NCBI RefSeq assembly: GCF_016909575.1
Contig: NZ_JAFBGA010000008.1
Location: forward strand, 62,001 to 126,000
Source of the DNA: Streptomyces sp. HB132
Lineage (GTDB): Bacteria; Actinomycetota; Actinomycetes; Streptomycetales; Streptomycetaceae
Direction: 5' to 3'
Length of the DNA stretch: 64,000 bases
Part shown: positions 36,415 to 44,673 of the stretch, one piece after another
Position numbering within the stretch: position 1 is the stretch's first letter
Layout: the number at the start of each line of letters is the position of its first letter
The notes under the pieces: generated by a model
Seen by the model: the letters and a program-made list of their open reading frames with translations, nothing else
Databases searched by the model: none
Told to the model about the DNA's origin: nothing
Made by a program: the position numbers and the translations under genes

Positions 36415-37923
36415 ATGTCCATCGACGTACGCGCTCCCGCCGCCACCGGGTCGGATCCGGCTCCACCGCCCTGCGCACAACGGCCCTCCGCCCGGGTCAA
36501 GGCCCTGGCCGCCGTCTTACCCGCCTCGCTCGCCTTGGTCGTGGGGCTGTGGGGCATCCGCAGACAGAACACCATGTGGGGGGACGAGGCCGTCACCTAC
36601 CAGCTCGCGCAACGCGAACCGTCCCAGATATGGCACACGGTCCAGCACGTCGACCTGGTCCACGCCCTGCACTACGCCGTGATGCACGTGGTCTTCGATC
36701 TCTTCGGTGCCGGGCTGCTGTCCTTGCGACTGCCGTCCGTGCTGGCCATGGCCGCCGCGGCGAGTGGAGTCGGACTTCTCGGACTGCGCCTGGCCGGGCC
36801 CCACGCCGGGTTCTTGGCCGGGCTGGTGTTCGCGCTGCTGCCCCAGGTACAGAAATACGCGCAAGAGGGCCGGTCCTACGCCATGGTCTGCGCGCTGATC
36901 GCCTGGGCCACGTGCGCTCTGGTGGCCAACGTTCCGCGGCCCGGCCGATGGCGCTGGGCAGCGTACGGCCTCACCATGCTGCTGGCATGCCTGCTCCACG
37001 AGTTCGCGGTGCTCGCCCTGGCCGCACACGGTGTGACGCTGATCGTCTCCCACACCCCGAAACGGGTGTTGAGGGCATGGGGCCTCACCGCCGTAGGCGT
37101 GGTGATCGGGCTGTTGCCACTCGTCGTCGTCAGCGCGGGGCAGTCGGAGCAGGTGTCCTGGATCGGCGGACCGGTACGTCCCTACCCCCTGCTCGTCGCC
37201 GTGGTCGCGGGGATGCTGTGCGCGCGTGCCCCGCTGCGGAGCAGGGGACCCGTCAGCGTCGCCGCGCTGGCCGTGCCGATTCTCGTTCTCCCAGGTGCAC
37301 TGCTGCTGACCGCCTCTCTGATCAAGCCGCTCTTCGTCGACCGCTACGTACTGTTCAGCGACATGGGGATCGCCCTGCTGCTGGGTGCCTGGCTGGACCA
37401 CATGCGCCGACCACCGCGCTACACCCCGGCCGTGTACATCGCGGCCATCGCGGCCCTGGCCGCGCTCGTTCCAACGAGCCTCTCGCTCAGAACTCCCCAG
37501 AGCCGGAGTAACGACGCCATCGCCATCGGCGCCGCCGTGCGGGACGAAGGCCACCCTGGTGACGGGCTGGTCTACATCGCCGGCCGCCACAGAATCCTGG
37601 CCGCGACCTACCCCGGGGACACCCGCCACCTGACAGATCTCGCGCTGGCGCAAGGCCCCGTCGAGTCGAATACGCTCGCCGGTGTCGAGCTTCCCGCCCG
37701 TGACATCGCGGCACGCATGATGCAGTTCCACCGGATCGTCACGGTCCGCGTGGCGCGCGCAGACTCTCTCTCCGATCCACAGGAGAAGGCGAAAACAGAT
37801 ACCTTGCGGCGCCATTTTCGCGAGCACGCAACAACGCGGGTCAACGGAGCTCGTATCACCGTCTACGTCCGAGACCACGGCCCGCCCCCGAAGGCCGGCA
37901 CTCCGGTGCAACACCCATGGTGA
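36415..37923 (+). CDS. GT39-like membrane glycosyltransferase
   Basis: 502 residues; ATG at 36415 with AAAGG upstream. A first span (ALAAVLPASLALVVGLWGI) is followed by WGDEAVTYQLAQREPSQIWH, the acidic loop typical of GT-C enzymes (Asp-Glu before the second span), then about ten more spans and a hydrophilic C-terminal domain (~385-502). LLPQVQKYAQEGRSYAMV matches mannosyltransferase-type proteins of actinobacteria. It should move a sugar from a polyprenyl donor outside the membrane; acceptor unknown. Divergent from the two-component genes. Confidence 0.8.
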   Translation: MSIDVRAPAATGSDPAPPPCAQRPSARVKALAAVLPASLALVVGLWGIRRQNTMWGDEAVTYQLAQREPSQIWHTVQHVDLVHALHYAVMHVVFDLFGAGLLSLRLPSVLAMAAAASGVGLLGLRLAGPHAGFLAGLVFALLPQVQKYAQEGRSYAMVCALIAWATCALVANVPRPGRWRWAAYGLTMLLACLLHEFAVLALAAHGVTLIVSHTPKRVLRAWGLTAVGVVIGLLPLVVVSAGQSEQVSWIGGPVRPYPLLVAVVAGMLCARAPLRSRGPVSVAALAVPILVLPGALLLTASLIKPLFVDRYVLFSDMGIALLLGAWLDHMRRPPRYTPAVYIAAIAALAALVPTSLSLRTPQSRSNDAIAIGAAVRDEGHPGDGLVYIAGRHRILAATYPGDTRHLTDLALAQGPVESNTLAGVELPARDIAARMMQFHRIVTVRVARADSLSDPQEKAKTDTLRRHFREHATTRVNGARITVYVRDHGPPPKAGTPVQHPW

Positions 37924-37989
37924 AAGCGCGTGACACGGTCTTGTCGAGATGCCCTGAGCGGGCGTGAGCCATGTGATGAGTGGGCCCTT

Positions 37990-38110
37990 CGTGATGGTGT
38001 GGATACTCGACCGTGTATCGCGGACGACGAGTTGTGGGCGGTGATCGAGCCGACGTTGCCGCCGTGGCGGAGCGGTCACCGGTTACGCCCCACCAGCCAA
38101 CGTCAACGGG
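37990..38110 (+). mobile_element. IS5-type transposase N-terminal remnant
   Basis: The plus frame reads CIADDELWAVIEPTLPPWRS, the opening motif of IS5/IS4-group transposases (ISDxLWxxIEPLLP). Homology ends after ~25 residues and no DDE motif follows. Confidence 0.6.
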
Positions 38111-38400
38111 ATCGTGCTACCGGCTCTTAGCCGCGAACCCGGAGACACCGGGAAATCTCACCGCGCTCCGCTCGGCCTTGTGTCGTGCCCTCGGCCTGTT
38201 CCCCCGCTCTGGACCAGGCCAGTTGTGCTACGAGTAACGCTGGCGATCCGGACGGTGGGGGTGAACGCTCAGAGGTGTGCCACCGGCGGACGTGCGGCCG
38301 GTGCCTGCCGCTGAAGGCCACCGCCGAACGCGAGAACGAAGCGGCGATCACCCTCCCCCTTTGACCGCGGGACTCTCCTACGCACAGGGCGCACCGACGT

Positions 38401-38436
38401 GACCCCACCAGCACGAGACTTCGTGCCGGTGGAGTC
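38401..38436. terminator. Hairpin in gene-free stretch
   Basis: 16-base arms (38401-38416 and 38421-38436) with two mismatches around a GACT loop. No intact gene ends close by, so this may be a terminator carried with a lost gene or the end of a former mobile element. Confidence 0.4.
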
Positions 38437-38497
38437 ACTGCGTACTTCGGGGAGCCATCACGGGCCGGATTTCCGGTGCCGAACCAACGTTGGGCCG

Positions 38498-38516
38498 TGA
38501 CGCTCATTTGACGCTC
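38498..38516 (+). repeat. TGACGCTC pair, copy B
   Basis: TGACGCTCATTTGACGCTC, the counterpart of 26171-26189. Here it lies about 90 bases upstream of the long repeat copy B, whereas in copy A it lies inside the block, so the two loci are rearranged relative to each other. Confidence 0.45.
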
Positions 38517-38580
38517 TCGGCGCCCGGAGGCTCTCATCCAGGACCCGAAAAAAGCTATGGCCTGCTGCTTTTCTCCCTGC

Positions 38581-38658
38581 GTCCAGGCCGACATCTTTCC
38601 GATGACGCACCACGTGGAGTGCGTGGCGATCCTGGAGCCGGTGAAGAAGGACGACTGA
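38581..38658 (+). pseudogene. 3' tail of a TrmA/RlmD-type methyltransferase gene (copy B)
   Basis: VQADIFPMTHHVECVAILEP then VKKDD and TGA: the C-terminal FPMTHHVECVA signature of uracil-5 RNA methyltransferases. Upstream sequence has no family resemblance. Same orientation as copy A at 25942-26016. Confidence 0.62.
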
Positions 38659-38935
38659 CCTGCTGTTGTGTGGTTCGGGTGGGTTGCTCGACCTGTTTCC
38701 GTTTGTGCAGCGGGTCGAGCGGACGGATTGCCCCGTGGAAGCTTCCTGAACTGCGAATTCATGAGCGAGGCGCTGCGGGTGAACGCCTTCGGGTCTCATC
38801 CGGAGATTCTTGACGCTCGAAGCGGAAGTCTCGACCCACGGACCCCTCCGGCTGGGGCCGTGCGGACCGGACCATCGGCACGGGGGCGAGGAATCCGGTA
38901 CGGGCGTCCCGCCGCACCTCCCCAGCGGCGGCGCG
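38591..38935 (+). repeat. Long diverged direct repeat, copy B
   Basis: Counterpart of 25949-26295 (see there). Includes the methyltransferase tail and ~280 bases of downstream non-coding sequence, ending in the GGCCGTGCGGACCGGACC element found again near 40.85 kb. Confidence 0.7.
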
Positions 38936-39401
38936 AACTGCCATCCCGCCCCACGTTTCTTGGAGCCGAGAGCGCGGCCCGTCCGGACCACAGAACGTGG
39001 CACTGTGGTTTCCTGACGCAGGATCACGGGAGGGGGCGGACACTTGCGTGCCCAGCCCTCACGCATTTCCGGCTTGTTGTACGGGAGAGGGCTCTACGCC
39101 GCTTCACGGCCGGGTCCTGACCTTGGCCTTGGCCTCGGTACGGGAGGTTCGCGCGGGCCGAGGCGGGTCTGCGCGCCGTAGTTGTCGCCGACCGCTCGGG
39201 AGCGGGCCCAGTTGAAGCCGCCCACGCTGTGCCCGCGAGCGGTCGGCGGGAGGTTGGCCGCCAGGAGGATCTGGTCCCAGCGCCAGCGCATCACGGTGCG
39301 GGGGAACGGATTGGCACTCTTGCCGCATGCGGGTCGAGCGGCCTGCCCTCGCCCTGCTCCCACCGGCGGGAAGGTGGTCGCGCGAGGGCGGAGGGCGAGC
39401 G
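38936..39401. other. Intergenic stretch without recognisable gene
   Basis: About 465 bases downstream of the SDR gene. Minus-strand frame 39094-39363 encodes an 89-residue Arg/Pro-rich product I do not recognise and consider a chance frame. Confidence 0.5.
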
Positions 39402-40094
39402 TCAGTCCGCGTTCGGCCGGTGTGCGGCGGACAGGCTCTGCTTGACGTACCGGCTGGTCTCGTCGGCGAGGATCTCGGGCAGGCCGGCCTCGATGCCGTA
39501 CATGGCCTGGGCCGCGACATCGGCGGCGGCGACCTTCTGGTCGGCGGGCACAGCGGCGGCCATGTCGGTGTCCATGTAGCCGACGTGCAGCGCCGAGACG
39601 GTGATCCCGCGCGGTGCCAGCTCCTCACGGGACGCGTCGCTCAGCGCCCAGGCGGCGGCCTTGGAGGCCGCGTAGGAGCCGAGGTCGGCCGGGTGGAACC
39701 AGGACAGGGCGGACAGGACGTTGAGTACGGCGCCGCCGCCGTTGCCCTCGATGACGGGGGCGAAGGCGCGGGTCGCGGCGAGCGGGCCGAAGAAGTTGGT
39801 CTCCATCTCCCGGCGCACATCCACGACATCGCCTCCGATCAGCGTCGCACCCGTGGAGATGCCCGCGTTGTTGATCAGCAGTGTCGCGTCGGACGCCACG
39901 CGGGCGGCCTCCCGTATCGACCCCTCGTCCGTGACGTCCAGCCGCAGCGGGATGACACCCGGCACGTCGACCGTCTCAAGGCGTCGCGCCGCGCCGTACA
40001 CCTTCGCGCCGCGCCCGACGAGCTGGGCGGCCAGGTGCCGCCCGAGGCCCCGATTCGCGCCGGTGACGACCGCGACCGCGTTCTTCAGTTCCAT
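39402..40094 (-). CDS. Short-chain dehydrogenase/reductase
   Basis: 230 residues from ATG at 40094 (AGGAGC upstream). Classical SDR: TGANRGLG cofactor loop near the N-terminus, NNAG at the end of the fourth strand, catalytic Ser in VLSALSWF and Y-A-A-S-K. The lack of an Asp after the second strand (AARR instead) suggests NADP preference. Divergent from a tetR gene with a palindromic operator between them, so probably induced by a ligand of that repressor. Confidence 0.94.
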   Translation of the reverse strand: MELKNAVAVVTGANRGLGRHLAAQLVGRGAKVYGAARRLETVDVPGVIPLRLDVTDEGSIREAARVASDATLLINNAGISTGATLIGGDVVDVRREMETNFFGPLAATRAFAPVIEGNGGGAVLNVLSALSWFHPADLGSYAASKAAAWALSDASREELAPRGITVSALHVGYMDTDMAAAVPADQKVAAADVAAQAMYGIEAGLPEILADETSRYVKQSLSAAHRPNAD

Positions 40095-40140
40095 GTTCGC
40101 TCCTGGTCCTGGCGGGGCGCCGTGGGCCACCCGCCATCAA

Positions 40141-40162
40141 TTAGATTATGAATGCAATCTAA
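40141..40162. promoter_or_regulatory. TetR operator between SDR and tetR genes
   Basis: Perfect inverted repeat TTAGATT (40141-40147) and AATCTAA (40156-40162) with an 8-base spacer, in AT-rich DNA that should also carry both promoters. Typical geometry for a TetR dimer pair controlling divergent genes. Confidence 0.8.
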
Positions 40163-40210
40163 ACACGGGTCTATGATAGATGCCAGTCGACATCCAAACG
40201 GGAGGTGGTC

Positions 40211-40771
40211 ATGGGCCGCGTATCGCAGGCACAGGCGGAGGAAAATCGCAGGCGGGTGGTGGACACCGCATCCCGGCTGTTCCGGGAGCAGGGCACGCAG
40301 GTCAGCGTCGCCGACCTGATGAAGGCGGCCGGTCTGACCCACGGCGCCTTCTACAAGCAGTTCGCGTCCAAGGAGGCGCTCGTCGACGAGGCCACCGCCC
40401 ACGCCTTCGCCGAGCTCGCCCAACGCTACAGCGCCGGGCTCGAACGGCACGACGGGCGGCGCGACGCCGCCCAGCAGGCGCTGATCGACGCCTACCTCTC
40501 CGTCGAGCATCGCGACGCCCCGGCGGACGGCTGCCCGGTTGCCGCGCTCGCCACCGACATCGCGCGCGAGGGCGGGGGGCGCGAGGCCCGTCGCGTCTAC
40601 GTGGAGGGGGTGGCCGGCTTCGCCGATTTCCTCGCCACCGACGACCAGGACGGCCTCGTCCGTCTCTGCACCCTGTTCGGTGCGCTGGTCCTGTCCCGGG
40701 CCGCCGAGGGCTCCCCGCTCTCCGGGGAGATCCTCGCCGCCGCGCACGCGGCCTTGACCGAAGCGAGCTGA
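40211..40771 (+). CDS. TetR-family regulator of the SDR gene
   Basis: 186 residues from ATG at 40211, with GGGAGG 6 bases upstream (GTG at 40205 would lie too close to it). HTH: VSVADLMKAAGLTHGAFYKQFASKEALV, the AcrR/TetR_C_16-like type with Lys in place of Arg in FYKQF. Likely represses itself and the SDR gene. Confidence 0.93.
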   Translation: MGRVSQAQAEENRRRVVDTASRLFREQGTQVSVADLMKAAGLTHGAFYKQFASKEALVDEATAHAFAELAQRYSAGLERHDGRRDAAQQALIDAYLSVEHRDAPADGCPVAALATDIAREGGGREARRVYVEGVAGFADFLATDDQDGLVRLCTLFGALVLSRAAEGSPLSGEILAAAHAALTEAS

Positions 40772-40837
40772 TCAGGGGCGCGTGCGGGTGCACATCGACC
40801 GCGCGGCGGTCTCAACCTCCCTGACCTCTTCGGCCGC

Positions 40838-40863
40838 GGCCGTGCGGACCGGACCATCGGCAC
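40838..40863 (+). repeat. 26-base dispersed repeat
   Basis: Identical over 26 bases to 38856-38881 (begins GGCCGTGCGGACCGGACC, ends ATCGGCAC); a variant with several changes is at ~26235-26258. All are in non-coding DNA in the same orientation. Confidence 0.65.
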
Positions 40864-40941
40864 CTGGGAGGCCTCCGGTCCGCAGGTTTGGTGCGGTGGG
40901 GCACGACGGCGGAGGAGCGATGCCCGTCCGGGACGGGGCCG

Positions 40942-41568
40942 TCATCTCGCCTCGGCGCATTCGTCGACGAACGCGCAAAGCCGACGAACGTGGCTCAGAT
41001 ATGAGGGGAGCGGGTCCGCGTCGGGCTGCATGTGGGACGCACCCTGGAGCCACCGCTGCCACAGTCCGCCCGGGCCCAGGAAATGGTCGGCTCGATCACC
41101 TCCGAGGTTCAGGTCGATGAACCGAAGTGCACCCATGACTGCGGTCTGGTCGTACGCGAGGTCAGGGCGGCGCAGGTAGCGGTCAAGGTAGGCGGCCAGC
41201 AGATCAGCGTCGCGCGCCGTTCCGAATCCGGCCAGGGACACGCTGTAGGCCGGCCCGACACAGCAGAACTCGCTGGCCAGCAGGAGCTCCCCGAGGCGCT
41301 CACGGAACTCGGTCCGGTGGGAGACAGCGACGAGCCACGCCGCAGTTCTTCGTTCTCGCCAGCCGCCCTCGAGGAGAATGGCGATCTCACCCGAGGTGAT
41401 GAGTCCCGCGTCCTCGCGGAGAACTCGCATGAAGCGGTCGCACTCAGGACCTTGCATGCGCAACATGCTGCCGCCGAGCTTCAGGTAGCGCCGCTCGGGC
41501 GTGACATAGCGGCGGATCAGGGCCGACAACTCCGCATCGTCCTGGGGATGGCGTATCACACCGCCCAT
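40942..41568 (-). CDS. DUF6000-like protein
   Basis: 208 residues from ATG at 41568; the frame runs open to 41910 but that part looks non-coding. Motifs RYVTPERRYLKLGGSMLRM, EIAILLEGGWRERRTAAWLV and EFCCVGPAYSVSLAGFGTA match, from memory, the DUF6000 family, small proteins with a tryptophan-rich helical fold often found near toxin/immunity genes. Biochemical role unknown. Next to a DUF3885 and a YrhB-domain gene. Confidence 0.75.
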   Translation of the reverse strand: MGGVIRHPQDDAELSALIRRYVTPERRYLKLGGSMLRMQGPECDRFMRVLREDAGLITSGEIAILLEGGWRERRTAAWLVAVSHRTEFRERLGELLLASEFCCVGPAYSVSLAGFGTARDADLLAAYLDRYLRRPDLAYDQTAVMGALRFIDLNLGGDRADHFLGPGGLWQRWLQGASHMQPDADPLPSYLSHVRRLCAFVDECAEAR

Positions 41569-41759
41569 CTTGCCTCGCTGGTGCGGAAGGCGGGCAGTGC
41601 GTTCTTCGCACTCGTCTTCCGCCGCCCTCACCGGGACCGGCGCGACGGACCGGCCGGAATTCGTGACTGGACGGGCCGTGTCAGCAGCCGGCGAAGCGGC
41701 GGCCAGGAAGTCGGCTTCTCTCGGGGGTGAGTCCCGGCACCATCGGCGTCGGTGGGTAC

Positions 41760-42347
41760 ATGTGCGAGAGGACGAGTGCGGGGGTGTCGGGGGACGGGCG
41801 GGATCTGACGGAGCTGTGGCATCAGCACGGGCCCGATTGTCTTCCGGTCGGCTACCAGCTCCGCGACTCGTATCGAGATGTCTGGGTACGTTTTCACCTG
41901 CCGGAGTCAAAGCGGTACGCGGAGGACAAGAGCGAGTAAGCCGTCGTCCTTGAGCGTCACAACACCGTCCTTGATGAGTTGTCCGCTGGTGCGGAGGTGT
42001 ATGTGATCACTCCGCTCTGCACGAAAGGAGCCGAGGTTCCGTCGTCGCGCCCCCTCACGGGGAATTGGCGGAGTCTGCTGGTGGAGGACAATCCCGACCC
42101 CGAGTTCCGCTCGTACTGCCACCTCTTCGCCGTCCGCCGGCCCTGGCAGCGCGGCTGCGTCGACGACTCGCTCCGGCACATCGCCGACAACAAGGTGGCG
42201 GGTGTCCTCATCACCGACACCCGGATGCGGCGCGTCCACCACCCGTACGACGGTGGTGCCGACGTCTTCCTGGCTACGTCCGAGGAACGGGACCGGATGC
42301 GCGATCGGCATGCCGACCGGCTTTTCCGTCATCCGTCGGGTCTCTGA
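41760..42347 (+). pseudogene. DUF3885-like protein split by TAA
   Basis: ATG at 41760. The first part ends VRFHLPESKRYAEDKSE then TAA at 41937-41939; the same frame carries on with AVVLERHNTVLDELSAGAEV and ends HHPYDGGADVFLATSEERD ... HPSGL. DUF3885-type proteins read SKRYxxxxxEYAxVLxRHN here, so TAC (Tyr) became TAA by one base. Full product would be 195 residues. Possibly still expressed as two pieces; more likely recently inactivated. Confidence 0.8.
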
Positions 42348-42976
42348 CCCGTCCGGATCACCGCTCCACTCAGAATGGTCTGCACCGCGAGTACCGGGTT
42401 GAGAGGCTCGACGAGTTCCTCGGTGGCGACGGCTACGAGGCGCGCGGGCGCCTCACCGTCCATTAACGCGCTCACGTACTCGATGGCCTCCGCGGGTGCG
42501 AGCATGGGGAGCCTCCGGCGCAGTGCCCGCGCAGCGTGCATGCGCCCGTGTGTGGCGGCTGTTTCGCGTAGCGCGTCGTGCAGGTCGTCCACCGCGGTGT
42601 GCACCGGCAGTCCACGTATCCGGGCTCGGTAGTCGGTCTCCCACTCCCCGGTCACTGCGGAGACGGCGCCGATCCGGTGCAGTCCGCCGTCGACACGGTC
42701 GACCAGGTAAGGCCCGTTGCCGGCCAGCATGAACTCCGAGTTCCGGGTGCGTACGAACTCCTCGGACTGCCAGGAGACGATCCACACCAGCTCGTGCTCC
42801 TCGACGTCGACCACCGCCATGCGCATCACATCCACACCCGCGGTCCGCCACGTTCGGTAGTCGCGCTCCAGTTGCTCTTCAACAGCCTGAACGGCGTCGC
42901 CTCGCTCAATCACGCGTGCAGCATCCCGTACGGCCCCGTTCTCCACCAGCGAATTCGCGCGGACCACCACGTACAA
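42329..42976 (-). CDS. YrhB/Imm35-domain protein
   Basis: 215 residues. Residues ~28-100 match the YrhB immunity fold: AVQAVEEQLERDYRTWRTAG, MAVVDVEEHELVWIVSWQSEEF, FMLAGNGPYLVDRVDGGLHR. The C-terminal half (helical, LPMLAPAEAIEYVSALMDGE) is an extra domain I do not recognise. Such proteins protect against secreted or contact-delivered toxins; none is next to it, so it may be an orphan immunity gene. Confidence 0.75.
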   Translation of the reverse strand: MYVVVRANSLVENGAVRDAARVIERGDAVQAVEEQLERDYRTWRTAGVDVMRMAVVDVEEHELVWIVSWQSEEFVRTRNSEFMLAGNGPYLVDRVDGGLHRIGAVSAVTGEWETDYRARIRGLPVHTAVDDLHDALRETAATHGRMHAARALRRRLPMLAPAEAIEYVSALMDGEAPARLVAVATEELVEPLNPVLAVQTILSGAVIRTGQRPDG

Positions 42977-43389
42977 GAGGCCTGACGGACCTACTTGCGC
43001 CGGAATGCGGCAGAGCGGCGATGGCGGGAGTCGTCCTCATCAGTTCTCGGATCACGGTCCGCCTACTCCAGCCCCTTGTCCCTCGCCTCTCACCGCCCGG
43101 GGGCGCGGGAGCGCCCTCCCCGGCCGCGGAGGGCGCCTCACCGACGCTCGGTTCGGACGACTGCCGCGGGGGCGTCGCTCGGCCGACAACGAGGGTCGGC
43201 GACCGGTCGGCCGAGAGCCTCGGACGGGCATGGCAGTCGTCCGGCAGGCAGCCGCCGGGCTCCGGGGGAGTAGCTGCGGTGGGGCTTCCCGCTCGCACGG
43301 CGATGTCCGGGCGCGGTTCCCGCCTCACCGTGGAACGGACATCAACTGGATCGCTTCCGGGCGGGGTTGCGCCGGGCTCCGGCGCCCGT
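42977..43389. other. Intergenic stretch without recognisable gene
   Basis: About 410 bases with only chance Arg/Pro-rich frames; no motif, hairpin or repeat noticed. Confidence 0.5.
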
Positions 43390-44481
43390 TCACCGCCACT
43401 CCCAGCGCAGCGCCCGGAAGCCGGGACCCGGGTTCTCGAAGACCGCGTGGACCCGGTCGGCGGCGCTGATCCACACCGGTTCGGCGGACAGTGGCTCCCC
43501 GGTGACCGCGGTGGTGGAGCAGCGCAGGCAGCGCACCGGCACGGTGTCCGGGTGGAAGGCGACCTCCAGGGTGTAGAGGAGGGCGGGGGCGTGGAAGCCC
43601 CGCCCGCACTCCTCGGCGCGGGGTCCGTTCTCCGGGAACCGCAGGGTGTACTCGATCAGCGTGGTCCCGCCGTCGGACAGTGTGCGGTCCAGGAACAGTT
43701 CGGCGACCACCAGCGGCACACTCCGGTCCGAGCGCAGCCGCCCGAGGCGGGCATTGCGTACGCCGGCGAATTCGGGCAGCGCTCCGTCCGGGTCCTCGCC
43801 GCGCAGAACCACCACACAGCGGTCGACCCGGTCCCGGGTCGCCTTCAGCGTCAGGCGGGTGGTCAGCCGTGCCCCGGCGCCCCGCGCGTCGAGCTCGTAG
43901 CTGTCGTGGGCGGCGACCCGGAGCAGGCCGTCGTCCGTGCTGCCCAGCTCGGCCAGCAGCTCGGGGAGGCTGCCGAACTCCCGCCACAGGCGCTCGGTCT
44001 CCAGTACCTCGGAGTCCCTGTTGACCCAGCGGCCCCGAGGGCGGCGCGGGCCGAGCAGCGAGACCAAGCCGTCGGTGGGGATGCCCAACAGCTCTTCGAG
44101 GAGGCGGACCGCCTGCCGGGACTGCGGCCGTTCGGGCCGGCTGCGGCCGCGCCGCCAGTAGCTGAGCGTGGTGACACTGATCTCCACGCCGCGCTCGGCG
44201 AGCCGGTGCTGGATGCGCTCGAGGCTGAGCCCGCTGGCCCGCACGGCGGAGTCCAGGGCGGCCTCGAAGGGGCCGGTGCGGAGAACGTCCAGGAGATCCG
44301 TTGCTCTTTCTCGCGGTTGCGCGGCCTTCAGCTCCGCGGGCCGTGGGATCTGGACCGTCTGCCCAACCGTGTCGTGCCACTCGTGTCCACCAGTTCCTCG
44401 CCTTCTGCACCGACGTTGCGCGCCTGGGGATGGGGGCACTGTCTGTGACAGCGTTCTCGTGGGGGGATGAAATAGAGCCAC
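43390..44481 (-). CDS. XRE-like DNA-binding protein
   Basis: Up to 363 residues; the first ~38 are of low complexity and a GTG at 44367 is a likelier start. A helix-turn-helix reads LSLERIQHRLAERGVEISVTTLSYWRRGRSRP, the type that recognises DNA through TTLSYWRRG, found in Streptomyces regulators with a long unassigned C-terminal region. That region (~250 residues, beta-rich, with two Cys in VRCLRCST) may bind a ligand or partner. Divergent from the M4 protease gene. Confidence 0.78.
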   Translation of the reverse strand: MALFHPPTRTLSQTVPPSPGAQRRCRRRGTGGHEWHDTVGQTVQIPRPAELKAAQPRERATDLLDVLRTGPFEAALDSAVRASGLSLERIQHRLAERGVEISVTTLSYWRRGRSRPERPQSRQAVRLLEELLGIPTDGLVSLLGPRRPRGRWVNRDSEVLETERLWREFGSLPELLAELGSTDDGLLRVAAHDSYELDARGAGARLTTRLTLKATRDRVDRCVVVLRGEDPDGALPEFAGVRNARLGRLRSDRSVPLVVAELFLDRTLSDGGTTLIEYTLRFPENGPRAEECGRGFHAPALLYTLEVAFHPDTVPVRCLRCSTTAVTGEPLSAEPVWISAADRVHAVFENPGPGFRALRWEWR

Positions 44482-44673
44482 AGGTTAGCCACGGCCAGGC
44501 TGGATATCGACGAGACGTTGGACACTCTGTGAACAGTTTTGACCAAAGTTGAGGGTGACGGCAGAGCTGCGGCCGGGGGAGGAGACGGTCGCCGGCCTCT
44601 TCACAGTGGCCGCAATTAAACAGAGTTGGTGCTCGTTGACCCGGACTCCCGACGGCGGCCACGATCCCGGCCC

